A DNA stretch of 64,000 nt from Phoenix dactylifera (Eukaryota > Streptophyta > Magnoliopsida > Arecales > Arecaceae), in NCBI RefSeq assembly GCF_009389715.1, contig NC_052401.1:2654843-2718842 (forward strand), in the 5' to 3' direction. The position numbers and the translations under genes were made by a program. Shown here one piece after another: positions 45,188 to 58,100 of this stretch; positions within the stretch are counted from its first letter, which is position 1; each line of letters opens with the position of its first letter. The notes under the pieces are model-generated. The model was not told the origin of the DNA. It did no database searches and worked only from the letters and a program-made list of their open reading frames with translations.

Positions 45188-46965
45188 GATTGTACTGAAG
45201 ATCTGTACTCAGATCTTGACTTTATATTAAAGAGTGGCCCCCAAATGTGCAGCTCATCAGTTTCTTCTAGGCCTCCCCTTCCACCAGTGAAGAATGCTGG
45301 GAACTATAGTAGATCCCGAGTTATGAAAATAATGACATTTGAAAGATGTGAAGCTACAAATTTGTAGCATTGTGTGCAGAAGAGGCAATATCAGAAATTG
45401 CATTCATCACACTTCAATAATCGACCATTCAATTACCAACACTTCAACAATCCAATTATACTCTTCTTTCGTATCAAAAATACTCCAAACATGGTCCACT
45501 AACGTCCAGCCTACGTATGTATATCGTATATAATATGCATGGCTTTTGATCCAGCCATGGCATGGCCAGCATGAAGCCTTTGTTATTATACATTTATCTA
45601 CTTCTGAACTCTTGATGCCTGTCTTGATCCAGCTACATTGCATAACAACTTAATACCCAGTTAGCCAGAGTTGTCCATCCATTTTTCCCCATCCCCTTGC
45701 TCATGCAGGATTGGAAGCTCTAAAATTATATTCTACATTGTATGCACCATATGACCGTGCATGCAGCCAATCACAGCCGCCTATATTTGTGAGCCCTATT
45801 CATCAAGCGCTCTTCTTAAAGCATCTCTACATAAATCGAGCAGCTATGATTGGCTCTATAATTAAGGACCAAATGCTACGTTTACATTGAGTTGATCAAA
45901 GAAAATGCAGTGATCTTTGAGGCTTGATCCAAGACAAGCTCAGAGATCATATACTGTAATATATAATAAATGCGAGCATTTTCGCATAGCAAACAGACTT
46001 TCTGAAAACGATGACTTCAGCAAAGTGTAGTAGTAATCGTGCAGATCATATGAACCAGCTGGCCAGCATTTACCATTATTCTGCTGATGCTTGAGGGTTG
46101 AAAATTTTCGTACTAAAGTCTGGATAGTAATTCCCGTGACGGATAAATTAAAAATAGACGGAACTAATCTGGCTCCCAGCTGCAATCGATCACGTCCACC
46201 AAGTGGGCCGAGCCTGTCCTCTGACCCAATCCACTATCCAAGTTGGCTTTCGGCTCAAATAATAATAACCACAACGTTAAGGCAAGCACGAATTGCAGCC
46301 GACCAAAACCTCAGGTGGTCCCCAGAGACCACCACCCTATCTCCTGCGAATCTTGACACCGCCAACCACTAAGATTTGCCATCAGGACAGGGATTCCACA
46401 CCTCCTTTAAAACTTAAAAAATATATTAAAACTCAGTTCTCAACTCCTTTAATCGTAAAATTTATGCCTTTTTCCGTCTCTTTCAATCAAATCATAAATA
46501 AATAAATAAATAGATCCCACCAGCATGGTCCACAGAGAAGCATCAACCTCTTGCCCCTTAATATCAGACAGCTACCTACAGGATGTGGCTCTACTTTTGC
46601 AACATTAGCTCCATTTACACTTTTATTAGTTTATAGTTCCATTTAGAATCCATACAACTAGATAGACGCCAACGCCAAGCCCTGGACATAAGAGTCCAAC
46701 CCATTATGCCCAGAACTAAATGCCCATGCAATCAGGCCAGCTTTGTTTATTTTTTGCACCGACTTCTCATACCATGTGCGAGTACAACCAATAAAATCAA
46801 AAAAAAAAAACTAGCGAAGAGAATAAAAAAACATCTTCTTGCATAATGAAGCTATCCAGCTGGCTGCTGTGTTTGTCATGAGTAGCCCTAAAGAAGTCTC
46901 GATCCCTGCCATCCTTCGGATATCACGATCAGTCCATCTTTTTATCAAACTAGACATCAGAGCAA

Positions 46966-47360
46966 GGTCCGCCGTACCGGTACCGGTCGGCGTACCGGTG
47001 GCCGGCCGGACCGGTACGGTACCGGTCCGGTCCGGTACGTACCAGCTGGTACCGGTCCCGTACCGGTCGGTACGGGGTGGTTTCAAAAACCACAGCGCGC
47101 GGCGCTGTGGTTCTAAAAAAAAAAAAAAAAATCGTACCGGTGCGCACCGGTACGAGGCCGGTACGGGCTCCGAACCGGCCGGTACGGGCCCGAACCGGCC
47201 GGTACGGGCCCGAACCGACCGGTACGCACCCGAACCGGCCGGTTCGGATAAAAAACCGGGAAATACCGTTCCGGTACCGGTCCACGGCCGGACCGGTACG
47301 TACCGGCCCACGGCCGGACCGGTACGTACCGGTCGGTACGGGCCGATACGGCATTCCATG
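46966..47360. mobile_element. GC-rich foldback element with 11 bp target duplication
   Basis: About 395 bases made of two arms of CCGGTACG-type words around a centre. The centre is a perfect hairpin: AACCACAGCGC (47088-47098), loop GCG, GCGCTGTGGTT (47102-47112), followed by 17 A. The arms are themselves self-complementary (ACCGGT, GTAC, GGCCGGCC). CATCAGAGCAA flanks the unit at 46955-46965 and 47361-47371, a perfect 11-base direct repeat. Frames crossing it on both strands (Arg/Pro/Val/Gly-rich) are repeat artefacts. Class is unclear: foldback or Mutator-like MITE would fit the duplication length. Confidence 0.7.
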
Positions 47361-47939
47361 CATCAGAGCAATTCTCTTAAAATATTGAAAGCTTATGCAA
47401 TTTAGCTTGAGGTTCTTTTTGCTGGCTATTTAACAATAATTCCTGTTTGCAAAAAAAAAAAAAAAAGCTTGATTTTTTTTTCCTACCACTTCATTTATCT
47501 TCCTATCCTGCATGTAAAACACTACCAAGTATGATCAAATTATGCATAAGTTTCTTCACATTGTGTACTAGGCAACTAAAAATGAGATAACTTCCCCAGC
47601 ATTTCAAGATCACTTTTTTATCCCCTTTTACGTAAGCAGGTATGCAATTGAAGCTTTCCTTGTGTCTAAGACACGACTAAGAGGATATCTAGCATCCGTC
47701 CTACATTAGACACGAGGTTAAAAAAGTATTTAATTAATTAATGAGTTAGAGATAAGCGAAAAGGTTGAGGGCTGGAGAGCGCGTGCGTCCGCTCTGCCGC
47801 ATGGGTCCCACAGCCGCGCTTTTTCGTCCGGCTAAAAATTCCGGATTTATCTGCGATAAATAAATAAAAAAAATCCGAATTTATAATTTATTCGTAACTT
47901 ATATCGTTTTCCTGGTGATAATAGTCGGGAACTTAAACT

Positions 47940-48830
47940 CGGTACTAAAATAGCCGACACCATTCCCAAATCCGAAAGCAGCACTCAGAAACCGCCGGTG
48001 ACGTCACAGTGTCCTCACCGCTTACCGGAGTGGGCCCCGCATCCCCACTATCCTCGGCGCGCCGTAGAACTTACTCTCATTTATATCCGAGACGGATGGC
48101 TCTTGGATTAATAGATGATGACGTGGCCGGTATCCAAGGCAGCACGGCGCCATCCGCCCTTCCCAGCGGTCTGATGCGCAGAGATTACCTCTGATCCAAC
48201 GGCGAGGGTCGCTTAAATTCCCATCAACTCTGATCCCGTACGAGAACGGACTGGCTCATCAGATCCCGATGTGGTTCGTAAAATTAAAATTAGTTGGAGC
48301 TTGCGTCTCGTACCGGCAAAAAAAAAAAAAAAAAAGTTCGTCAGGCGCACGTTAGCGAGTCGCGCCAATGATGACCAATACCATGATTAGCGTGATTAGA
48401 GGTGTATTTATAGAGGGAACAGGAGATTAAGGTGTGATTAGGGTCCGCTTGTCTTAAAAAAGAAAAAAAAAACGGGGAACAGGGACCCGCAACGGCATGG
48501 GAACAAAAGCCTGACCTGCATCCGGCCGCAGTCGTCCATACGCGGATCCCGTCACCCCCGGTCCACGGATCCTGCCATGGGTCCATCCATCAGACGGCCA
48601 CCACGCGCCCCCGCCTTCTGCCATCCCACACGTGGTGGGGCCCGGCGCCTCACGGTTATCAAACCATGGGCCATTTGGAGGCGGTGTGGGGAACGATTTA
48701 ACTAAGGCCAATCGAGCACCGACACGTGAACAGCTACTGCCTACGGTTAGTCTAATCAACGACGTGACTTGGCGCCCTCTCCGAGCAATCCATCAGGGCT
48801 TGCCACGTTTCTGATATCACGTGATCTTTC
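47940..48830 (+). promoter_or_regulatory. Distal promoter of the ZF-HD gene
   Basis: GC-rich spacer with many ACGT-type sites: TGACGTCA at 47999-48006, and perfect G-boxes CACGTG at 48628-48633, 48723-48728 and 48818-48823. A DRE-like GCCGAC lies near 47953-47958. These are known bZIP/bHLH/DREB target words; control of the gene at 49130 by them is inferred. No coding frame here has domain support. Confidence 0.4.
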
Positions 48831-49004
48831 CCTCCGCCGTCTTAAATCCGTTTCACGGTCGGGTAGTCCGCCTTGGCGGCGAGATCCAATTTAATGTAGG
48901 TTCTAAATCTTTTAAATTTTGCGTTGTCCTGCGCGACTTTTGTTGTCTACTTTTACCGCCAGTTAGTTTGAAAGGAAAAAGAAAACAGGGGTGGGGATTT
49001 CATT

Positions 49005-49010
49005 TATAAA
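49005..49010 (+). promoter_or_regulatory. TATA box of the ZF-HD gene
   Basis: TATAAA in an AT-rich setting, 120 bases before the ATG, followed by a leader with a GA run (49087-49103). The distance allows a leader of about 90 bases. Confidence 0.55.
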
Positions 49011-49129
49011 GGCTTAATTTCTGCGTCGCCCGCAGTGGAAAACCCTCCACATTGGTTTGCTTTAGGCCTAACGAGAAAGCGATAGTGAGAGAGAGAGAGA
49101 GGAGGGAAAGGCGGTGGGATTTTTTGGAG

Positions 49130-49915
49130 ATGGATTTAAGCGTGGTGCTGTACGGGGAGACGGGGAGAAGTAAAGTGGATCGGGGAAGAGAGCCGAGGGC
49201 GGCGGATCTCGGCGCCAGCGGCGGCGGTGGCGGGGAGAAGTATAGAGAGTGTATGAGGAACCACGCTGCGGCGATCGGCGGCCAGGCGTATGACGGGTGC
49301 GGGGAGTTCATGCCCGGAGGGGAGGAGGGGACTCTAGAGGCGCTAAAATGCGCTGCGTGCGGCTGCCACCGGAACTTCCACCGGCGGGCTGGCTTCTCCT
49401 CTGGGGACCCTTGCGGCCCGCTCCTCCTCAAGGCGGCTCCGCCGCCGTCCGGGTTCCCTGTCTTCCTCCCGCCACCGCCGCACCCGATGCCGCTGCCCTT
49501 CCACGCGATCCGTCCTCCCCCGCCGCCGCCGCCGCCGCAGCCTACGGCCTGTCAGGTAGATCGGAGCAGAGTCGGGTCGGAGACGCCGCCCCGGCCGGAG
49601 GAGGCGGCGGCGGCGTCAGAGGGGCCGCGCGGAGCTGCTCGGAAGCGGTATCGGACCAAATTCACCCAAGAACAGAAGGAGAAGATGCAAGCGTTCGCGG
49701 AGAAGCTGGGGTGGCGGATCCAGAAGCACGACGTCGTCGCACTTGAGGAGTTCTGCGTCGAGGTCGGCGTAAAGCGTCACGTGCTCAAGGTGTGGATGCA
49801 CAACAACAAGAATCACCTCTCCTCCTCCTCCTCCTCCTCCTCCGTCGCCGTCGCCGTCTCCGCCGCCGCCGCTCCCAAACCCGACGCCACGTCCGCCCCT
49901 CCCATCCGCGTCTAA
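49130..49915 (+). CDS. Zinc-finger homeodomain transcription factor (ZF-HD)
   Basis: Plant-specific nuclear transcription factor that binds ATTA-core DNA and acts as homo- or heterodimer. The intronless 261-residue frame has the ZF-HD dimerisation finger at about 38-84 ([38 protein letters not shown]) and the homeodomain at 171-230 ([39 protein letters not shown]), with the Met residue typical of the family in helix 3 where most homeodomains have Phe. Pro-rich linker (105-150) and a Ser/Ala tail complete it. I chose the ATG at 49130 ([10 protein letters not shown]) rather than the in-frame ATG at 49052, which lies too close to the TATA box and adds an unrelated basic stretch. Member number (ZHD8-11 like) is not settled. 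Confidence 0.92.
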   Translation: MDLSVVLYGETGRSKVDRGREPRAADLGASGGGGGEKYRECMRNHAAAIGGQAYDGCGEFMPGGEEGTLEALKCAACGCHRNFHRRAGFSSGDPCGPLLLKAAPPPSGFPVFLPPPPHPMPLPFHAIRPPPPPPPPQPTACQVDRSRVGSETPPRPEEAAAASEGPRGAARKRYRTKFTQEQKEKMQAFAEKLGWRIQKHDVVALEEFCVEVGVKRHVLKVWMHNNKNHLSSSSSSSSVAVAVSAAAAPKPDATSAPPIRV

Positions 49916-52611
49916 TCCCACTCTCCGCCCACGATAATTAAAATAATGTCGTATCGTCGAACAATAATAACGACTCTTGTTTCATTTTCCCTCGGTTTTC
50001 TTTTTCTTTTCCTGAAAAAAAGAGCCGGAGAGATTAGGGGGATTTATTTTATAATATATTAGACGAGCATAGGGACTGACAACCTCCGGGAGGAGCTGTA
50101 TATTTTGGGTCATTCCATCCGGATTTTCTTATAATATTAATCACGAGAATCCCTTCCTCCGCTCCTAGTTAGTTCTCCCAAGTCAGGTGATTAATATTTT
50201 TGAGATTGTTATGATATTTATTTGTTTGTTATGACGATGTTAAAATCTAATTTGAGGAATGTGTTGGAGTTAGCGACCAGCATGGGTGCGGTGCCATGTT
50301 TCCTCGTCCGTGACTCCGTGAGTATGGGTGTTTTTTGTGCATTTGTTTGTCTGTCACCTGCTAACCGGACCGGTTTACCGTACAGGGTGTCGCCGGATCT
50401 TTGCACCGAGATACTGTCGATCTAGTAGGGTCTGACGGCGACGGGGAAGGGCATGGACGGGGAAACGCGTTTCGTTAGGGCGTGAGGGAGGGGAAACGGG
50501 GTTGGAGGGTTTGTTTGCCCGGGTTCGCGGCCCCGTCTGTTTGGGCCCTTGGGTACAGTCGTACAGTCGTAGCAAGCTGGGAAGCGGTCGTGGAGCGTGA
50601 CAAGGACGCAAGCTACGAGTCTTACACCAGGTTCAAAATTAGAGGCTGTTGCATTTATGGCTTGGTTCAGAATAAATTTCAAATTCAGAACCCAGCTAGC
50701 CATCATTTGAACGCAGTTGTTTGATTTCTTTTACTCATTTCTGTTAACCTTATTGGATCGTCTGATTGAAATTAGTTCCTCAATCTCTAATCTTAGATTT
50801 GGTCGAGCCCCGAATTGAGTGCCGAACATGGGCTAGAAAGTTTTCATGCAGCTTGAATTAATTGCCATCGTTTTTTCGTATCGTAAATCAGTTCTCCATG
50901 GTTTCGTTGGGCTTGAGAGAAGAATTCGGGGTCTCTTCCATATGATGATGATGGGGAAAGCAGGAATTGAGATAGATATGTGCACTGCATACAGCATGAT
51001 TTGGGAATTGGTTGACTCGGTGCCTCGTTACGCCATGCAAACATTAGCCTGCCTGATGATTAGATGCTAAAAGAAATTGAAATGGCAAAGATCTCTTGAG
51101 TGTCACAAAATATTGCTGTAACAGAGATGTGATACTGTTCTAACGGAATTTTGCATCAATTGCCAGATCCTTGGACCCCATGGTCGTCGATACTTTAACT
51201 CGTCCCACCAATGCGCGACATCTCAGATATGGCAACCCTAAATAGTTTGGGGACAAGTAGAGCAGTTGCATGGACGTGAGCTTCTTAACCAGACAACTCT
51301 CCATGATTAGAATACCATTAATGAGCCACACTGGCTGAACAAGCTTGCATTTCTAACTACACCCCTGGTCTGCAACTACTAATCAAAAGAGAGCTATCAG
51401 CTTCCGTCCCACTGAAAAGAGAGTCCCAACATTTTTTTTAGCTCAGTAATCAAATGACAGGAAACCTAAATTCCAGAGCATTTCTCAAATGCAAGGCTTC
51501 TGCCCTGAAACTTCCTCCCCATCTAATCAAAATACATACAAACGCTTGGTACACTGAAACGCAACAATCACGCGGATGCAGGTGCCGCAGTCTGACTTGT
51601 TAAATAAAACACCTTGTGGCAGGAATAAGAATATCATGGAAGTGACCTATAACAAATTCAAGGGAATAAAGGATTAGAGCAGCTTATAGCGCTGTTGGCC
51701 ATGCTAATGGGCCAAATTCTCATCCAGATCTAACCCCCTCCCTTGCACCCATGCATCTCATCCCTTCATGTTCCTGAATAAAAATCCTTTTAACTCCTAC
51801 GAATCCATAAAACTGCGTACATATCTGTGATGCTGGCTGCAAATTCTCATTAGGAGTACAATCAAGATCAGATAAAGGTATTTTTGGTAAATAAAAACAC
51901 AGAATGAGATACCAGCAGAAACCTCATATGCCCAAAAGAAGTCAAATGTTATTCCAGATCTCCACCAGCTGATGCAATAAAATCTAGCAAGCTCTGATGT
52001 GTTAAATATAAAAAGAATAGAAGGTAGGTACAAAAACCAACCGTCGTAATTCAAAGCCCCATATCCATACCGTTATGGAAGTGTAAGACCTGTCAGAATG
52101 ACTCTTCATGCACCTGATTCTTCACTGCACGAGCTTCAAAATTTGGCAAGGCAAATATTGACACATCTTTCAGTTGATCTGAAATAATGTCAGCTTCTTT
52201 GTAGATGACGTATTAGATTAATGGATTGGACTGTACAGTAAAATTCCTCGCTATAGTATCTCCCATTCTTATTGATCAAAGTAAGGAACCCCACCCAACT
52301 TTTTTTTTTTTCTTCTTTCCGTCTATGATCTATACCTATAGTATGTACCTTTCTTCTGGCTCAAAATCTCGCACAAAAGAATAAAAGTTCGCCAGAAGCA
52401 CAAAAGGTCCGAACTTGTGCAGAAGTCCCATCTCACGGTAGAATCTGCATTTACTTACACATCTGGCTTCACCTGTGTTGGCGTATTTCTTTAAATCTCT
52501 AGCTGCACCACGGCACTGTTGGCTTTGTCATAACAAGCAAGTCTGATTGCTTCCACAGGCATAAATTGCCCAAATACTAACACAAATTCCAACAAAATAT
52601 GTCGACAAATT
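49916..52611. other. Spacer and ABCD1 3' flank
   Basis: Left part is ZF-HD 3' UTR. GC-rich patch at 50350-50620 shows no gene. A minus-strand frame at 51140-51331 has no domain. From about 51500 rightward the minus strand should include the ABCD1 3' UTR. Confidence 0.5.
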
Positions 52612-55114
52612 TCACTGATTGATTGCGCATAACTCCCACCTGCCCTCACCGTCAACAAGTTTCAACTCCATGGAATGGAATGGTATGAGGGCAGGACGCT
52701 ATAGAAAAAGTAAATAAAATAGTTAAAACAACAAATGAGGTAAGGATGATTTAAGCTAAGCTAAAAAATGAACAATAAATGGTGTGGCATCTTTGCTTAC
52801 TTGGGAAGACGTAATAACTGTTATGCCCATTTCATTTGCAAGTCTGTATAGGTGTTCTTCAACATCGACGCTAATGGCACTGTAACAAGTAAAAAGAGTA
52901 TTAAGAACCTGATTGGCAGTTATGATTTAAACCACTCAACAAATACATCCACCAAGAACTTAATAGACTGCATACTTTGTGCACTCATCAAGGATGCCAA
53001 ATTTTGGTTGGTGGAAAAACAACCGAGCCTGGAATTTACATAATTAGCTATGTATTAGCAGCATGAACTCGAAGTATTTGGAAAGGACAAAAAAAATGAT
53101 GATGATTCCTCAATTATAAGAGTAAAAGTTGAGGATTTGACTCACCATGCCCAGCCTCTGTTGTTCCCCTAGCGAAAGAACATCTTCCCAGTTTGATGTA
53201 GCATCCCAACCTTCTCTTTCAAGAAGATAGACTAATCGAACATTCTCAAGAATAGTCTTCAGGTGAGCATCCAGAAGACGAGCAGCATCAGGCTTGCCAC
53301 CTACACATCATGGTACTGTAAATGTGAAGTATTCTGACATATACTATATAAGAGAAGAAAAGAAAATATTAAACTCTCTCAAGTAACATATTCACTATAT
53401 AGCACATGATTTTTTTTTTTAAAAAAAAACTGCAAGTATCTATCTTAGGAGGTGCCATTTACTTGTATGTATTTTTCAAATGCAATATATATAACTCTAT
53501 CATAGCCAACAGCGGGTTCATCTGATTGACAAGTAACAGTGGCATAACATAAATAGGCAATTCATACTTGTTAAATTAGACCAATAACATACATCTGTTG
53601 GAACTTTCTCCTCTCTAGCATTTGATCAATGTCTTCTAGTGGTTTGAAGTTGCTAACCAGAGTAATTTTTCAGAAGCTTCTGGAAAATGCATAAACAAAT
53701 CCAGAAGTATTGTCTTGTTGAGACATGTATTTCTAAAGTGTCTGTGATCTTAAAACATGAAATTCCTGACTGCAAAAACTTTTGGAAATGGTTTGTATGT
53801 ACTTGAATTAAAAAAAAAAGCATAACCTTGGCATATCTTTCATAATATCCTAATCCTTTCTGCAACAGTGTTCCACATTACAATATATTTGGTTCATTGG
53901 TTCAAGTGGTGTTTATAATAAGATATTACAGAATTGTTGAACCAGCTGTTATAACGAGGTTGAAAGAAGACATGGGAATTTATGATGCACTCCATTAGCC
54001 TGGTTTGATCAAAAAGGCTATCTCTTATGCACAAAGATCTAAAGGAATTTAAGTATGATTAGGAATCTAAATTCAGAGAATTTTGGGCCCATCTGTCAAT
54101 GGTAAAGTTTTCCTGTGAGAGTGATGTAGGATTTGAACTGAGAAACTACAGAACAAGGTCTTTTTGAATGTGATATACATATAATTTCACTTGGGGAATC
54201 AAGCTTGAGAACTTCCTGCATCAGATGTACATGAGCCATGCCACATTTAAATCCTTGACACCTATATAGCAACAATACAGCATTAGGCATGCGGCCACTT
54301 GAAATATTGACTGCACAAGTCCTCAAGGCTGGCACACAGACAAAAATAAATTGAGTACATTTATGCATGCAAAAGCATAGCTATATTCTAGATTTGGCAC
54401 ACCAGATCCAACCCCTTTTCTCACAAGCATGTTGGATCCTTGGCATATGTTTCAGGTCTGTTCGCTACCCATTACCAGATAAGATTTCCTAATTTAGCTC
54501 TTTCCTCAGTAGTAATGCAGAATAAAAACAGCTGAATGACACATATTTTAATCACTCCCACATAACTTCGCCCATATCAATCTAAAGCTTAATCATTCCT
54601 TTATTACACCGTAAAGCTTCAATTAAATCAACCACTTATCAAAATAGGCCTTTGCTGACTTACCTATATTAAATATTGTGAGCATCCTCACCTCTGCTTC
54701 CTCGCCAGAAAGAGGGTATATGATTTGATCCCTTAGAGTCCCCAGACTTGTATATGGTCGCTGGGGAACATAGAACATGCATTGGCAGTGCTTGACAAGT
54801 CTTCCAGTTACAATAGGCCACAAACCTCGAAGAACTCTGAATACAGAACTCTTCCCACTCCCATTAGGTCCTTCAACAGATCATGAAAAATAATAAGATC
54901 AAGATTGATCAAGTTCCTGATAGACTCAAGATTAAAAGATTATACTATTTACCAGTAACAAGCAGGCTTTTTCCTCGTACGATATCACATGTCAGTTGCC
55001 TAGCCAATAGCTTCTGCGATGGGGTGATAATATCCACCTTAGTGAAAGAAATAATATCTTGAGCAGGTGATTCATTTACTTCAGAGGACATGGAAGCATC
55101 AGGTAGAGAAATCT
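52612..55114 (-). other. ABCD1 NBD2 segment
   Basis: Six exons encode NBD2: Walker [45 protein letters not shown], Walker [12 protein letters not shown], and [12 protein letters not shown] where the switch His is Gln, as in plant COMATOSE. The donor at 54663 (GTAAGT) after [14 protein letters not shown] is needed for phase; the earlier GTGAGG after EEAE would put the next exon out of frame. Confidence 0.93.
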
Positions 55115-58100
55115 CTGCACAGATTGAGGATTGTTCGTTTTCCATCAGGGAACAGATGATAAAAATCCCCAAAGGGCCACATTAATGGCACCAATATATA
55201 TGAATTTCTTTTTTAAATAAATGGAAAGGGCAAATTGCGCATCTCAACATCCACAGCAGGTATCTTAATGATGAATTCAATAAAGCAAGTCACCAATACA
55301 TTAAGCAATTAAAAACTGAAATGAAAAATTGAAAGCAGCAGCAGAATGATAAATGCATACATTAAATATGTACAGTTAAAATTCATGAACAATTATGCAT
55401 TAAAAGTAGGATTCAATTGGATTTTGCTATACGGTTGCTGATATCATCCCAAAGACACCAGACATGAAGAATCCTGTACTTACAATCAATAAATTCAATG
55501 AAACAGTAAGTTTAATAGAATAATATAATTCCTAGCAACATTAACCATGTAAAACTTAAAGGTCAGACACCCTTCCGCTCATTTAGCCCCTACATAGCTA
55601 TCTTGGCAAGGGAAAATTGAAAAAAAAAAAAACAAGAACTTCAACATGACATTAGAAAACTACCAACAGCAACTTTGAAGACATTCTTTGAAAAAGAAAG
55701 TTCCAGAATAAAGGTGAGAAGGGGAAATACATACTAATATGATGATCAAAATGAGACTTACCTCTCTGGGCAGCATCAAGAAGCTCCTCCAGCTCAAAGA
55801 TCCGGTTTATACCACCAGAAAGTTCAAGGAATTTTTTATGCAACTCAAGTATGTCCCCAAATGCCAGAAAACTTTGTGACACTACGGACGCTAAGAAGCG
55901 CAATGCATGTGCCAGCTCCCCTGAAAGAATTATATTACTGTAAATATCAGATGACCTATAATTAATGAATACACTGAAATGACCATCATAATATGTTCAA
56001 CCTTGTGTAGAAGTCAAAGCAGGGTCTCCTTTATGCTCCATAGCATATAACAAACTAAGTCCCCATGTCACATTGTGAGGAAGTTGTTTAGTGACAAAGT
56101 CATCTAATATACCATACAGCCATTTTTTTCTCAATAGGATCTTCGAGTGATGAAGCAACTCCCTAAATCTTGAATCAACCATCTGTTTAATGTAGAAAAC
56201 ATGTTTAAAGTATCAAGAGTGACAGAAAACTTTTCTGCATCAGGTATATTCTATGACAGAATGTAGGAAAAGTACAACAAAAACGCATCTGACACAATTA
56301 CCTAGTGGAAGGTCTACAATGTCAAAATACTTAAAATTAGGCAACTAAGTGAAGTCCGGTTGTTCATATTATCATACATCCTTGACAAGACAAATCCAGA
56401 GAATATAGATTGGTAATTTTAGCTTAGTATAGTTTTCATTTCCTCATTAGTACTTGTTTATAAACCGGCTGGTTGGTTGGTCCGAGATCCCAATAAAAAA
56501 AAAAAAGAAGAGCGCTATAGCTGTTGCTACGATATGTTCCGGGTTTTGATCGTTAAGCCGGGACTTTCGGCGTGGTCTGCAGGATCCAACACAATTGACG
56601 AATCCCTTAAGGGAGGCAACAATTGTGGACCGCCCACACAATTGCCAAGAAATAGTTCCTTTGCACGAGTAAGAAACCAATGTATTTCCATAGGTCGCCC
56701 TCATTCCGTAGTTGAGTTCTTTCGCATTTCTTGTGTCTCTCTAAATCTTTTTTGCTTCAATTTAGAGAGAAAGAGCAGATAGAACTATTTAAAAAAAAAA
56801 AAAATCGATAGTCAAATGGCTCAAATTCAAAAAATTGCACCTAATTTTGTTTAAACTTATGGGATTAGGAAGATAAAATGCCACTAAAAAGGTGCGGAAA
56901 TACTTTCCACTCTGCCTATGTGCATGCAGATTAAACTGAGATTTTAGAAATGTTCTAATGTGCAAGATATTCATTCAGGCTAATCTCAATATAACATAGA
57001 AGAGGTCGCACGAAGATCAAATTGGACTAAAAGATATAATTTTTATATCAAGCTCTTCAACAAATTATAAGAAAACTACTGTCACAAACACAACATGTAT
57101 ATAAAGACAAAAAGATTACAGCACAAACTCAGCCCAATTAAGCAGAGCAGTCCAGGAAGGTTCTTTCTGCCAATTTGTTGAGCATACAGGATCATCCCTA
57201 AGAAAATTATATGCTTGGCATGCTAATTAGATGTAAGTTTCTTATATTATTGTAAGCTTGAAAGAATGATCTGAGATAAAACAAATAAATATGGTACAAT
57301 AATTAGAAAAAAATGCCACCACAGAAAACATTAGTATCTTGATACAAGTGGACTGTCATGGCATTTACAAGAAACTTACAGCTTTTTCCCGAGAACCACC
57401 ACCAAAGAAAGCAATGGATTCAGCATGTGTACGGAGTCTTGAGTGCATAAACCTAGCAAAATGGATAAAGCACAGAAAGTAAACTATGAATATAAATAGG
57501 AACAAACATGGGCAGGGAGCAAAATAGAAAAACAACAAGATGCATGGAGCAAGGAAGCAACAATGCTTACCTAAATGTTCCCTCAAACTGTTGTTCCCTA
57601 CTTGCCAAATCACCAAAATCAGGGGTGACACATCTCAAGAAGCCCAAGCCTAGTAACATGTAAAGGTACAATATAGCAACTCCTCTTTGTCCAGTTAAGA
57701 GTTTCATTCTCCAAGTGAACCTTCAGCATTTAAGCAACATCATAGACATGTCAACATTTATACCAAGGCTTCACAATGACTAAATCTTAGAAGCCAGACA
57801 AAAGTTGCATAGCATATATAACCCAAAAAGTACTCACCAAATAATGTCTACAGAAGGTTTTACCATTCCAGTGACCAATTTTGAGAGAGCACTGGTTAAC
57901 TTTTCCATGTCATGTGTTATTCGCTGGTCTGCATCAATATTTTTACCTGACATGTGGAACACCTGGAACACAGAGTATTAGATTATGCCTAGATTCAGAA
58001 AACACTGCTATTGCAGTGTATCATAAAGGATAAGCACCAAAAGCAGTTCAAGGAATAACTTATCATGTAATATGATCAGTTCGATGGAATTTAATGTTGA

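Noticed and set aside
46811-47405. Long open frames on both strands, rich in Arg, Pro, Val and Gly
   Set aside because: They come from the ACCGGT-type repeat of the foldback element; open in several frames at once, no domain, no gene structure.
49297-49921. Alternative frames over the ZF-HD gene
   Set aside because: Shadows of a GC-rich exon; only the frame from 49130 has the zinc finger and homeodomain.
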